A stretch of 13,402 bases of DNA from Porphyromonadaceae bacterium. Its GTDB lineage: Bacteria; Bacteroidota; Bacteroidia; Bacteroidales; UBA11471. A model generated the notes under the pieces. That model searched no databases, was not told the DNA's origin, and was given only the letters and a program-made list of their open reading frames with translations. The stretch is taken from positions 1 through 13,402 of the forward strand of contig JAJQIP010000113.1 of the NCBI GenBank assembly GCA_021199145.1, written 5' to 3'. Positions within the stretch are counted from its first letter, which is position 1, and the number at the start of each line of letters is the position of its first letter. Below are positions 7,275 through 13,402 of this stretch, piece after piece. Position numbers and translations under genes: made by a program.

Positions 7275-8528
7275 ATGACCCCTTTCCTCACTCAGCTTGA
7301 ACAGGTACGGGCCGCTTCCCGTCGGTTGAACCTGTTGGATGAAGCGACGGTCAACGGTGTATTGACAGCGGTGGCGGCGGCGATGGAGGCGCAGGCCGAA
7401 TTCCTCTTGGCCGCCAACGACCGGGATTTGTCGCTCATGGGCAAGGAGAACCCCTTGTATGACCGTCTGCAGCTTACTCGGGAACGAATCGCCGGTATCG
7501 CTGAAGATATGCGTCGGGTGGCTGGTCTGCCCTCTCCGTTGGGTCGGCTGTTGTCGGAGACGGTCCGTCCCAACGGGATGATTATCCGCAAGGTCTCTGT
7601 GCCGTTCGGGGTTATCGGAGTCATTTACGAAGCTCGTCCTAACGTGGCTTTCGATGTCTTCTCCCTCTGTTTCAAGTCGGGGAATGCCTGTGTGCTCAAA
7701 GGGGGAAAGGATGCCCGTTACTCCAACGAGGCGATTGTCGAGTTGATTCATCGGGTGTTGTCCGACCGAGGTATTGACCCCCATGCCGTGCTGTTGCTGC
7801 CGCCGGAGCGGGAGGCGGTCCAGCCCTTGTTGACGGCTGTCGGCTATGTCGACCTTATCATTCCCCGAGGCAATCAAGGGCTTATCGACTATGTCCGCCA
7901 AAACGCCAAAGTACCGGTGATTGAGACCGGTGCAGGGGTGTGCCACACCTTTTTCGATGCGGCGGGCGACCTTGAAAAGGGGCGGGCCATTGTCTTCAAC
8001 GCCAAGACCCGTCGAGTGTCGGTCTGCAATGCCCTCGATTGTCTGATTGTGCATCAGAGCCGCTTGGCCGATTTGCCGGAGTTATGTCGTCCGTTGGCCG
8101 GGAAGAGGGTCATCCTGTATGCCGATGAGCCGGCCTATGCGGCCCTTCTCGGTCGCTATCCCGCAAAGGTGTTGTGTCCTGCTGACGAGCATAGTTTCGG
8201 GAGGGAGTTCCTCGATTATAAGATGGCGATAAAGACGGTCGCTTCACTCGATGAGGCCCTCGAACATATCGCCCGCTACTCGTCCCGCCACAGTGAGAGC
8301 ATTGTCAGCGAAGATGCTGAGGCTTGTCGGCGCTTCACTCGGGAGGTGGATGCCGCCTGTGTCTACACCAATGTATCGACGGCCTTTACCGACGGAGGAC
8401 AATTCGGCTTCGGGGCGGAAATCGGCATCAGTACCCAGAAGCTCCACGCTCGGGGTCCGATGGCGTTGCCCGAGCTTACCAGCTATAAATACATCATCAC
8501 CGGGGAGGGGCAGGTACGTCAGCCCTGA
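7275..8528 (+). CDS. proA: Glutamate-5-semialdehyde dehydrogenase (gamma-glutamyl phosphate reductase)
   Basis: ProA reduces gamma-glutamyl phosphate to glutamate-5-semialdehyde with NADPH, the second step of proline synthesis. The 417-aa protein has the standard length. The catalytic cysteine is Cys251 in RRVSVCNALD. Other hallmarks are VPFGVIGVIYEARPN (about 110-124) in the cofactor fold, IPRGNQGLIDYV, PVIETGAGVCH, and the C-terminal FGFGAEIGISTQKLHARGPM. The protein is cytoplasmic. It is followed after 27 bases by argF', so the two glutamate-derived pathways appear to share an operon. proB is not in the window and must lie elsewhere or be supplied by another operon. Confidence 0.96.
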   Translation: MTPFLTQLEQVRAASRRLNLLDEATVNGVLTAVAAAMEAQAEFLLAANDRDLSLMGKENPLYDRLQLTRERIAGIAEDMRRVAGLPSPLGRLLSETVRPNGMIIRKVSVPFGVIGVIYEARPNVAFDVFSLCFKSGNACVLKGGKDARYSNEAIVELIHRVLSDRGIDPHAVLLLPPEREAVQPLLTAVGYVDLIIPRGNQGLIDYVRQNAKVPVIETGAGVCHTFFDAAGDLEKGRAIVFNAKTRRVSVCNALDCLIVHQSRLADLPELCRPLAGKRVILYADEPAYAALLGRYPAKVLCPADEHSFGREFLDYKMAIKTVASLDEALEHIARYSSRHSESIVSEDAEACRRFTREVDAACVYTNVSTAFTDGGQFGFGAEIGISTQKLHARGPMALPELTSYKYIITGEGQVRQP

Positions 8529-8555
8529 CGGGGAGAAATCATAAAAATTCCGGAT

Positions 8556-9509
8556 ATGAGACACTTCACTTCTGTAAAAGATTTAGGCGACCTGCAGGCC
8601 GCACTAAGAGAGGCTTTCGCCGTGAAGGCCGACCGCTTTGCCTATCACCATTTGGGTCAAAACAAGACCCTTATCATGATTTTCTTCAATTCCAGTCTGC
8701 GCACCCGTCTCAGTACGCAGAAGGCGGCCATGAACTTGGGAATGAATGTCATTGTGCTCGACATCAACCAAGGGGCATGGAAGCTCGAGACCGAGCGGGG
8801 GGTCATCATGGATGGCGACAAGAGCGAACATCTGCTCGAGGCCATTCCGGTCATCGGCTGTTATTGCGATGTAATCGGGGTCCGTTCGTTCGCACGTTTC
8901 GAGAACAAGGCCGATGATTACGAGGAGAAGATTCTCTCCCAGTTCATCCAATATTCCGGCCGGCCCGTCTTTAGCATGGAGGCGGCTACCCGTCACCCCT
9001 TGCAGAGTTTTGCCGACCTTATCACCATCGAGGAGTACAAGAAAGTCGCCTCTCCCAAAGTGGTGCTCACCTGGGCGCCCCATCCCAAACCTCTTCCGCA
9101 GGCCGTGGCCAACTCTTTTGCCGAGTGGATGAACGAGACGGGCTATGAGTTTGTCATCACCCACCCCAAAGGGTATGAGTTGGACCCCCGCTTTGTCGGC
9201 AAGGCTCGGGTGGAGTACGACCAGCGAAAAGCCTTCGAAGGAGCTGATTTCATTTACGCCAAAAACTGGTCAGCCTATACCGATCCCAATTACGGGAAGG
9301 TCATCAATACCGACCGAGCGTGGACAGTCGATGCCGAGAAGATGGCACTGACCAACAACGCCTATTTTATGCACTGTCTGCCGGTACGTCGCAACATGAT
9401 TGTCACCGATGAGGTGATAGAGAGCCGGAAGTCGTTGGTGATTCCCGAAGCCGCCAATCGGGAAATTTCCGCCCAAGTGGTGTTGAAGAAGATTCTCGAA
9501 TCCCTATAA
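8556..9509 (+). CDS. argF': N-succinylornithine carbamoyltransferase (ArgF' type)
   Basis: This 317-aa transcarbamylase belongs to the acetyl/succinylornithine branch and strongly resembles B. fragilis ArgF' (318 aa). It would transfer the carbamoyl group to N-succinyl-L-ornithine in the arginine pathway. Carbamoyl-phosphate motifs are SLRTR (47-51), HPLQ (147-150) and HCLP (273-276). The branch markers DINQGAWKLE and TWAPHPKPLPQA separate it from ordinary ornithine carbamoyltransferases. The residue that separates acetylornithine enzymes (Glu92 in Xanthomonas) from succinylornithine enzymes (Pro90 in B. fragilis) is Ser90 here, in GDKSEHLLEA. Glu-to-Ser at that site was reported to give succinylornithine activity, so I infer succinyl specificity. 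It lies between proA and argS. Confidence 0.92.
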   Translation: MRHFTSVKDLGDLQAALREAFAVKADRFAYHHLGQNKTLIMIFFNSSLRTRLSTQKAAMNLGMNVIVLDINQGAWKLETERGVIMDGDKSEHLLEAIPVIGCYCDVIGVRSFARFENKADDYEEKILSQFIQYSGRPVFSMEAATRHPLQSFADLITIEEYKKVASPKVVLTWAPHPKPLPQAVANSFAEWMNETGYEFVITHPKGYELDPRFVGKARVEYDQRKAFEGADFIYAKNWSAYTDPNYGKVINTDRAWTVDAEKMALTNNAYFMHCLPVRRNMIVTDEVIESRKSLVIPEAANREISAQVVLKKILESL

Positions 9510-9526
9510 TATATACGGAGAGAGAC

Positions 9527-9555
9527 TCCCGTTTCCCCGGAAGGCCGGGGAGGGA
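9527..9555 (+). promoter_or_regulatory. GC-rich hairpin in the argF'-argS spacer
   Basis: CCCCGG (9535-9540) pairs with CCGGGG (9545-9550) around AAGG, and TCCC (9527-9530) can extend the stem with GGGA (9552-9555) across an asymmetric bulge. No U-tract follows, only alternating TA sequence, so it is unlikely to be a normal intrinsic terminator. It could stabilise the processed argS message or act as a pause or attenuation element. The function is inferred only from position. Confidence 0.5.
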
Positions 9556-9581
9556 AATACTATATATATAATGTATAGCGT

Positions 9582-11378
9582 ATGAAAGTTGAAAACCAAA
9601 TCGCCCAAGCTGTCACTGCTTCGCTCAAAACCCTTTACGGCATCGAAGCCGCCCCCGAAACCTTGGGTTTGCAGAAGACAAAAAAGGAGTTTGAGGGAAA
9701 TCTCACCCTTGTGGTCTTTCCCTTCTTGAAGATGTCGCGCAAGAAACCCGAAGAGACGGCTACCGAAATCGGCCGTTTCCTCGAGGAACGGTATCCCTCC
9801 CTTATCGCCTCTTTCAATGTGGTGAAGGGGTTCCTCAATTTAGTCGTGGCCCAGGCCTGTTGGGAGGCGCAGCTCCATGCCATCGCCGCCACGCCCCAGT
9901 ACGGAATGAAAGAGGCGACGGCCGACGCCCCCTTGGTGATGATAGAGTACTCCTCGCCCAATACCAACAAGCCGCTTCATCTGGGCCATATGCGTAATAT
10001 CTTTCTCGGAAACAGCCTCTCCCGCATCTTGGCGGCCAATGGCTGTCGGGTTGTCCGGACCAATATCGTGAACGACCGAGGGATTCATATCTGCAAATCG
10101 ATGCTGGCCTGGGAGAAGTGGGGCGAAGGGATTACCCCCGAAAAGGCGGGGAAGAAGGGCGACCATTTGGTCGGTGACTTTTATGTCCTTTTCGACAAGC
10201 GATATAAGGCGGAGGTAGCCTCTTTGCAAGCCACGGGGTTGAGTCAGGAGGAGGCCGAAGCCGCCTCTCCCCTCATGGCCGAAGCACGGGAGATGCTCCG
10301 TCGGTGGGAGGCCGGTGATGCGGCCGTGCGGCAGGTCTGGGAGATGATGAACCGGTGGGTTTACGACGGCTTCGACGAGACTTATCGACGGATGGGGATC
10401 GACTTCGACAAAATCTACTATGAGTCGCAGACCTATACTGAAGGGAAGGCGATGGTGCTTGAAGGGTTGGAGAAAGGACTCTTTTTCCGGAAAGAGGACG
10501 GTTCGGTGTGGGCCGACCTGACCGGAGAGGGGCTGGACCAGAAACTGCTGCTTCGCTCCGACGGTACGTCGGTCTATATGACGCAGGATATTGGCACAGC
10601 CAAAAAGCGTTTTCAGGATTACCCTATCGACCGCATGATCTATGTAGTCGGCAACGAACAGAATTACCACTTCCAGGTACTCTCCCTCCTCTTGGATCGG
10701 TTGGGCTTTGCTTGGGGGCGTAGCCTTGTACACTTCTCCTACGGCATGGTAGAGCTTCCCGAAGGGCGGATGAAGTCTCGGGAGGGGACGGTGGTCGATG
10801 CCGATGACTTGATGGAGGAGATGGTGCGGACCGCCCGAGAGGTGTCGGCCGAGGCGGGGAAACTCAACGAAGGTTCTCCGGAGGAGATTGAGGCAGTGTC
10901 GGAGATGGTGGGGTTGGGGGCCCTCAAATATTTCATTCTGAAGGTCGACCCCCGCAAGAATATGACCTTCAACCCGAAGGAGTCCATCGACTTCAACGGC
11001 AATACGGCCTCCTTCATCCAGTATACCCATGCGCGGATTGCTTCGCTGTTGCGCAAAGCCGCCGAGAAGGGCTATCCCCTTCTTAAAGAGACGGCGGGGG
11101 AGATACCTCTCTCCGACAAAGAGATTTCGCTGGTGCAGAGCCTGGCCCTCTTCCCCGATATTGTCGCTGAGGCGGGGAAACAGTACAGTCCGGCGATAGT
11201 GGCCAACTATGTCTACGACATGGTGAAGGAGTATAACCAGTTCTATCACGACTTTTCGATTCTTCGGGAGGAGAACCCGGCTCTTCGGGGCTTCCGGCTG
11301 CTCCTCTCGGCGCAGGTGGGGCGGGTGGTGCGTAGCGCTATGGCGTTGTTGGGCATCGAAGTGCCCGACCGGATGTAG
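9582..11378 (+). CDS. argS: Arginyl-tRNA synthetase
   Basis: This class I synthetase charges tRNA-Arg in the cytoplasm. At 598 aa it has the usual bacterial length. The order is an N-terminal additional domain (about 1-115), a catalytic core with the HIGH-type HLGH (133-136) after YSSPNTNKPLHLGHMRN, the KMSKS-equivalent MKSREG (397-402, followed by TVVDADDL), and a C-terminal DALR anticodon-binding domain containing FIQYTHARIASLLRKA. The ATG at 9582 follows a 72-base spacer with a GC-rich hairpin and lacks a Shine-Dalgarno sequence. A four-codon ORF (9571-9585) ends across the start codon. The gene is followed by a strong terminator and probably belongs to the proA-argF' unit. Confidence 0.97.
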   Translation: MKVENQIAQAVTASLKTLYGIEAAPETLGLQKTKKEFEGNLTLVVFPFLKMSRKKPEETATEIGRFLEERYPSLIASFNVVKGFLNLVVAQACWEAQLHAIAATPQYGMKEATADAPLVMIEYSSPNTNKPLHLGHMRNIFLGNSLSRILAANGCRVVRTNIVNDRGIHICKSMLAWEKWGEGITPEKAGKKGDHLVGDFYVLFDKRYKAEVASLQATGLSQEEAEAASPLMAEAREMLRRWEAGDAAVRQVWEMMNRWVYDGFDETYRRMGIDFDKIYYESQTYTEGKAMVLEGLEKGLFFRKEDGSVWADLTGEGLDQKLLLRSDGTSVYMTQDIGTAKKRFQDYPIDRMIYVVGNEQNYHFQVLSLLLDRLGFAWGRSLVHFSYGMVELPEGRMKSREGTVVDADDLMEEMVRTAREVSAEAGKLNEGSPEEIEAVSEMVGLGALKYFILKVDPRKNMTFNPKESIDFNGNTASFIQYTHARIASLLRKAAEKGYPLLKETAGEIPLSDKEISLVQSLALFPDIVAEAGKQYSPAIVANYVYDMVKEYNQFYHDFSILREENPALRGFRLLLSAQVGRVVRSAMALLGIEVPDRM

Positions 11379-11397
11379 TGCCCTTAATAGAGTTGAA

Positions 11398-11443
11398 CCA
11401 GAGGCGGGGTCATCGTCAAGACGACCCCGCCTCTGGCTTTTTT
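11398..11443 (+). terminator. Intrinsic terminator after argS
   Basis: A 14-bp GC-rich stem (11398-11411 with 11423-11436, CCAGAGGCGGGGTC and its complement) encloses an 11-base loop and is followed by C and six T residues (11438-11443). It starts 20 bases after the argS stop. An alternative inner pairing, CGTC with GACG, can lengthen the stem. This closes the proA-argF'-argS unit. Confidence 0.93.
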
Positions 11444-11495
11444 GTACAACTGTATAGGAACGGAGTTGTGGTAGTATAAATTTTAATAAAAAACC

Positions 11496-11525
11496 TTGTA
11501 GCTCACAAATAAATTTTTAACTTTG
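11496..11525 (+). promoter_or_regulatory. Canonical Bacteroidales promoter driving a stub ORF
   Basis: TTG (11496-11498), a 19-base spacer and TAACTTTG (11518-11525) match the Bacteroidales consensus. The surrounding DNA is AT-rich, as is typical of strong promoters. Transcription would start near 11532, about 19 bases before the ATG at 11551. It looks like an intact promoter in front of what is now only a 43-codon ORF. Confidence 0.75.
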
Positions 11526-11550
11526 CAACAAAATTTAAAATTTCATATTC

Positions 11551-11682
11551 ATGAAGAAAGTTATTTTAGGAGTAGCTACATTCAGACTACCCAAGAAACC
11601 TCTCCGACCTTTGTCGCAGGAAACGACATATTGTCTTAAAAGAGAAATGTCGGAAAAGGGGAAATGCCCTTGTCCTTTTTGA
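11551..11682 (+). pseudogene. 43-codon ORF with truncated signal-peptide start, probable gene remnant
   Basis: The reading frame starts MKKVILGVAT, the typical opening of a Bacteroidales signal peptide for an outer-membrane or lipoprotein gene. It then turns polar and basic (FRLPKKPLRPL) instead of continuing a hydrophobic core, and stops after 43 codons ending CPCPF. The promoter and start region look intact, so the simplest reading is a deletion that joined the first ten codons of an exported-protein gene to unrelated sequence near 11581. I see no remnant of the lost body before 11760. It could instead be a real small protein or a leader peptide. Confidence 0.45.
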
Positions 11683-11766
11683 TACTGTTCCTTTGTCTCT
11701 CAATGCTTTAAGGTTAGGAGAGAAGGGTATGATAGTACCTCTTTGTTGTGAATTTTAAAAAACAGA

Positions 11767-11798
11767 TTTTGTTTTTTGTAAGGAATCGTCTATATTTG
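11767..11798 (+). promoter_or_regulatory. Canonical Bacteroidales promoter of the three-gene envelope cassette
   Basis: TTTTG (11767-11771), a 19-base spacer and TATATTTG (11791-11798) match the consensus exactly in the -7 box and spacing. Transcription would start near 11805, giving a leader of about 64 bases, longer than those of cysS and proA, before the ATG at 11869. Confidence 0.75.
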
Positions 11799-11801
11799 TA
11801 A

Positions 11802-11850
11802 AAGAGTGCTCTGAAGAGTGAATAGAGACAAGGATTGAAAAGAAAGAGTG
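11802..11850 (+). repeat. Three AAGAGTG heptamers at the cassette start site and leader
   Basis: AAGAGTG occurs at 11802-11808, 11814-11820 and 11844-11850, spanning the predicted transcription start and leader of the cassette; the last two copies extend to AAGAGTGAA. The region is purine-rich, which raises the odds of chance repetition. They could be repeated binding sites for a regulator, but nothing else supports that. Confidence 0.3.
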
Positions 11851-11868
11851 AACCTAAAATAGCGGGGT

Positions 11869-12345
11869 ATGCGAAAAAAGTTTTGTTTTTGGCTGGTAAG
11901 CCTTCTTTTGTGGCCGTTGCTGGTTGGGGCCGCCGAGGTGTCGGACTATGAGATTGTGGCGGCGGGAAGCGGTCTGCAAGGTACCTATTTGGTAAAGGTC
12001 TATGTCTTCTCTAAGAAGGCCAAAGTGAATACGGAGGAGTTGAAGAAATGCGCCGTGCACGGAGTGCTCTTCCGGGGCTTTGCCTCCGAAGAGAGCCGCG
12101 TCTCCCAACGGCCGTTGGCGGGGAGTGCGTTGGTGGAGCAGCAGAATCCCGACTTCTTTAACCTCTTTTTCAAGGATGGCGGTTCTTACGCCCGCTATGC
12201 GTCACTGACCTCCCAGGCCTTGGAGGTGGTCAAGGTGAAGAAGAAGCTCTACCGCATCGGGGCGACCCTCTCGGTCTCCAAGGACCAGTTGCGGAAGGAT
12301 TTGGAAGCGGCGGGTATCCTCAAAGGGCTGGATGCCGGATTTTAA
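11869..12345 (+). CDS. Exported protein of unknown function, first gene of envelope cassette
   Basis: The 158-aa product begins with basic residues and a hydrophobic core (5-19), with a likely signal peptidase I site near Ala21-Ala22, so it should be periplasmic. I know similar proteins from other Bacteroidales, but no function. The mature part has two conserved blocks: GTYLVKVYVF through LFRGF (38-71) and FFKDGGSYARYASL (100-113), then a strand and a C-terminal helix (VSKDQLRKDLEAAGIL). The same blocks recur at equivalent positions in the next gene, so the two look like diverged tandem paralogs. The GSGxxG opening followed by a Lys-containing helix loosely recalls LPP20 or FlgT N-terminal folds (inference). 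The next gene starts 16 bases after its stop. Confidence 0.82.
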   Translation: MRKKFCFWLVSLLLWPLLVGAAEVSDYEIVAAGSGLQGTYLVKVYVFSKKAKVNTEELKKCAVHGVLFRGFASEESRVSQRPLAGSALVEQQNPDFFNLFFKDGGSYARYASLTSQALEVVKVKKKLYRIGATLSVSKDQLRKDLEAAGILKGLDAGF

Positions 12346-12360
12346 GAAAGGAAAACGGTC

Positions 12361-12828
12361 ATGAAATACGGAATTGTCATTGGAATCCTCTCCCTTTGTC
12401 TGGGGCTGGGTTCCTGCCGTACCGCCTCCATAGCGGGGTATTACGGCTATGAAACGGAGTGTATGGGCGACAACTTCGACGGAAGCTATATGTTGCGCAC
12501 CCAAGGGCAGGGTTCTACCCGTCCAGCCGCCATTGCCGCCGCCAAAAGGAACGTCATCAACGACCTCCTCTTTTCAGGAGTGAAACGGGGGCAATGCACC
12601 CTTCCTCCGTTGTTGACGGAGTTGAACGCTCGGGAGAAGTACCGGAGCTATGTTGAGCGGTTCTTCGCTGACGGTTCGTACGATGCCTATGCCTCCCTTT
12701 CGCCTCGGTACCGGTTACGGAAGGTTGCCCTCAAAGACAAGACGATGGGAAGCACTTTCCTGCTGGTTCTCCGTGTGGAACGGGCACAGCTGGAACAGCG
12801 GCTGAGAGATGATAAAATTATCCAATGA
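12361..12828 (+). CDS. Lipoprotein of unknown function, second gene of envelope cassette
   Basis: The 155-aa product has a short signal peptide with lipobox LGSC and Cys19 as the lipidation site. Cys19 is followed by RTAS, without the acidic run expected for surface export, so a periplasm-facing location is more likely (inference). The mature part has GYYGYETECMG (26-36), then GQGSTRPAAIAAAKRNVIND with LLFSGV (49-74), an arrangement seen in LPP20- and FlgT-like domains, and FFADGSYDAYASL (101-113). These blocks align with the preceding protein at nearly the same residue numbers. Cys34 and Cys79 could form a disulfide. Its TGA overlaps the upstream possible start of the DUF6175 gene (ATGA). 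No function is known to me. Confidence 0.82.
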   Translation: MKYGIVIGILSLCLGLGSCRTASIAGYYGYETECMGDNFDGSYMLRTQGQGSTRPAAIAAAKRNVINDLLFSGVKRGQCTLPPLLTELNAREKYRSYVERFFADGSYDAYASLSPRYRLRKVALKDKTMGSTFLLVLRVERAQLEQRLRDDKIIQ

Positions 12829-13402
12829 GTATGAGAAAGATAGGTATGGCGCTCTGTGCGCTTTTGTTCTATGTGGGGGGATTGCTCCCCCTTTCGGCCC
12901 AAGTGAAGAAGCCGACCATTATGGTCATCCCCGCTGATGCGTGGTGTGTGAACAACGGCTATTCCATGTCGTACACCTCCGTGGGGGTGGAGATGGAGGT
13001 GCCCGATTACAAAAGGGCCTTGCAAAACGATATCGATTTGCTGAATACCATCACCAAAATCGGAGAGTTGATGCAGGATCGGGGCTTCCCGTTGAAGGAC
13101 CTCTCTTCGACAATCCGGAGTCTGGAAAATTCCGCCGCTGAAGACGAAATGTTGGTCAGCTCCTCAACGGGAGCGGCCCTCGCCGAGACTCCCTACGAGA
13201 AGCTCCTCAATCGGGCCAAGGCGGATATCCTCATCGAGTTGGTCTACAAAATCAACGAGACCGGTCCCAAACGGTCGGTGACCTATACCCTGCGGGGGTT
13301 GGACGCCTATACCAACAAGCAGATTGCCGCCGCTTCGGGAACAGGGGCTCCCTCTTTCTCGGCGGAGATTCCGGTGCTGCTTGAAGAGGCGGTACTCAAC
13401 AA
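12825..13402 (+). CDS. DUF6175 family exported protein (3' end outside the window)
   Basis: The frame is open to the window edge, giving 192 complete codons of a protein I expect to be about 300 aa. It has a signal peptide with likely cleavage near SAQ (24-26), so it acts in the periplasm or at the outer membrane. The mature N-terminus KKPTIMVIPADAWC (28-41) and the later KALQND-like helix, DRGFPLKDL, KADILIEL (132-139) and LRGLDAYTNKQIA (156-168) match what I remember of DUF6175. The order of a strand ending in P, a helix, an AD-started strand, and a strand carrying D-x-x-T resembles CsgG, LpoB and GNA1162-like lipoprotein folds (inference). ATG at 12825 gives ATGA overlap with the previous gene; ATG at 12831 is equally possible. 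Confidence 0.82.
   Translation, partial: MSMRKIGMALCALLFYVGGLLPLSAQVKKPTIMVIPADAWCVNNGYSMSYTSVGVEMEVPDYKRALQNDIDLLNTITKIGELMQDRGFPLKDLSSTIRSLENSAAEDEMLVSSSTGAALAETPYEKLLNRAKADILIELVYKINETGPKRSVTYTLRGLDAYTNKQIAAASGTGAPSFSAEIPVLLEEAVLN

Noticed and set aside
7002..8054. A 350-codon minus-strand frame across proA and the asparaginase 5' end
   Set aside because: It overlaps two solid genes and would run through both promoters. Its translation has no recognisable motif.
8556..9509. Ordinary ornithine carbamoyltransferase (argF/argI)
   Set aside because: The DINQGAWKLE and TWAPHPKPLPQA stretches and overall similarity to B. fragilis ArgF' place it in the acetyl/succinylornithine branch instead.
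9567..9572. TATAAT just before argS, resembling an E. coli -10 box
   Set aside because: Bacteroidales primary promoters use TAnnTTTG rather than TATAAT. The match sits in an alternating TA run 9 bases before the start codon, with no -35-like partner.
9840..11249. A 469-codon minus-strand open frame inside argS
   Set aside because: The argS frame carries all family motifs. The antisense product is rich in His, Pro and Gly with no domain, as expected for a shadow frame.
11379..11868. Possible insertion sequence, tRNA or attachment site in the 490-base gap
   Set aside because: I found no terminal inverted repeats, transposase fragment, tRNA-like cloverleaf or target duplication. The gap is explained by a terminator, two promoters and a stub ORF.
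11859..12441. An exact 12-base repeat ATAGCGGGGTAT at 11859-11870 and 12430-12441
   Set aside because: A few 12-base matches are expected by chance in 13 kb, and one copy lies inside coding sequence of the lipoprotein gene. No inverted ends or insertion signs accompany it.

Overview
The window looks like chromosomal DNA of a Bacteroidales bacterium. The evidence is sigma-ABfr-type promoters (TTTG or TTG, about 19-20 bases, then TAnnTTTG) in front of several genes, weak or absent Shine-Dalgarno sequences, and families typical of the order: a NigD-like lipoprotein, a DUF3467 protein, an ArgF'-type transcarbamylase and DUF6175. Coding DNA is fairly GC-rich for the order, with many TCG, TTG and CGG codons; I cannot name the genus. 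I see no tRNA, rRNA, CRISPR array, insertion sequence or phage gene.

128-4439 is a tight plus-strand run of six genes: a small membrane protein, a succinate/acetate-type CoA transferase, TcdA (tRNA ct6A cyclisation), a LolD-type ABC ATPase, a NigD-like lipoprotein and a DUF3467 protein. Gaps are 21 bases or less, and two junctions overlap (ATGA and TGATG). cysS follows (4504-5979) from its own canonical promoter and ends at a 16-bp hairpin terminator that also faces the convergent type I asparaginase gene.

6074-11378 is amino-acid metabolism and translation. The asparaginase gene (minus) and proA (plus) diverge from a short spacer with a -7 box for each. proA is followed by argF' (N-succinylornithine carbamoyltransferase type, with Ser at the specificity position) and argS, which ends at a strong GC-rich terminator. 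proA and argF' both belong to glutamate-derived amino-acid synthesis, and argS uses the arginine produced.

11379-11868 is a 490-base gap. It holds the argS terminator, a canonical promoter driving a 43-codon ORF that starts like a signal peptide but loses it after ten codons (probably a gene remnant), and a second canonical promoter for the next operon.

11869-13402 is the least understood part: an envelope cassette of an exported 158-aa protein, a 155-aa lipoprotein and a DUF6175 protein cut by the window edge. By eye the first two are diverged tandem paralogs, and the third has sequence features reminiscent of CsgG/LpoB-type periplasmic proteins. This cassette is my best candidate for an undescribed system.
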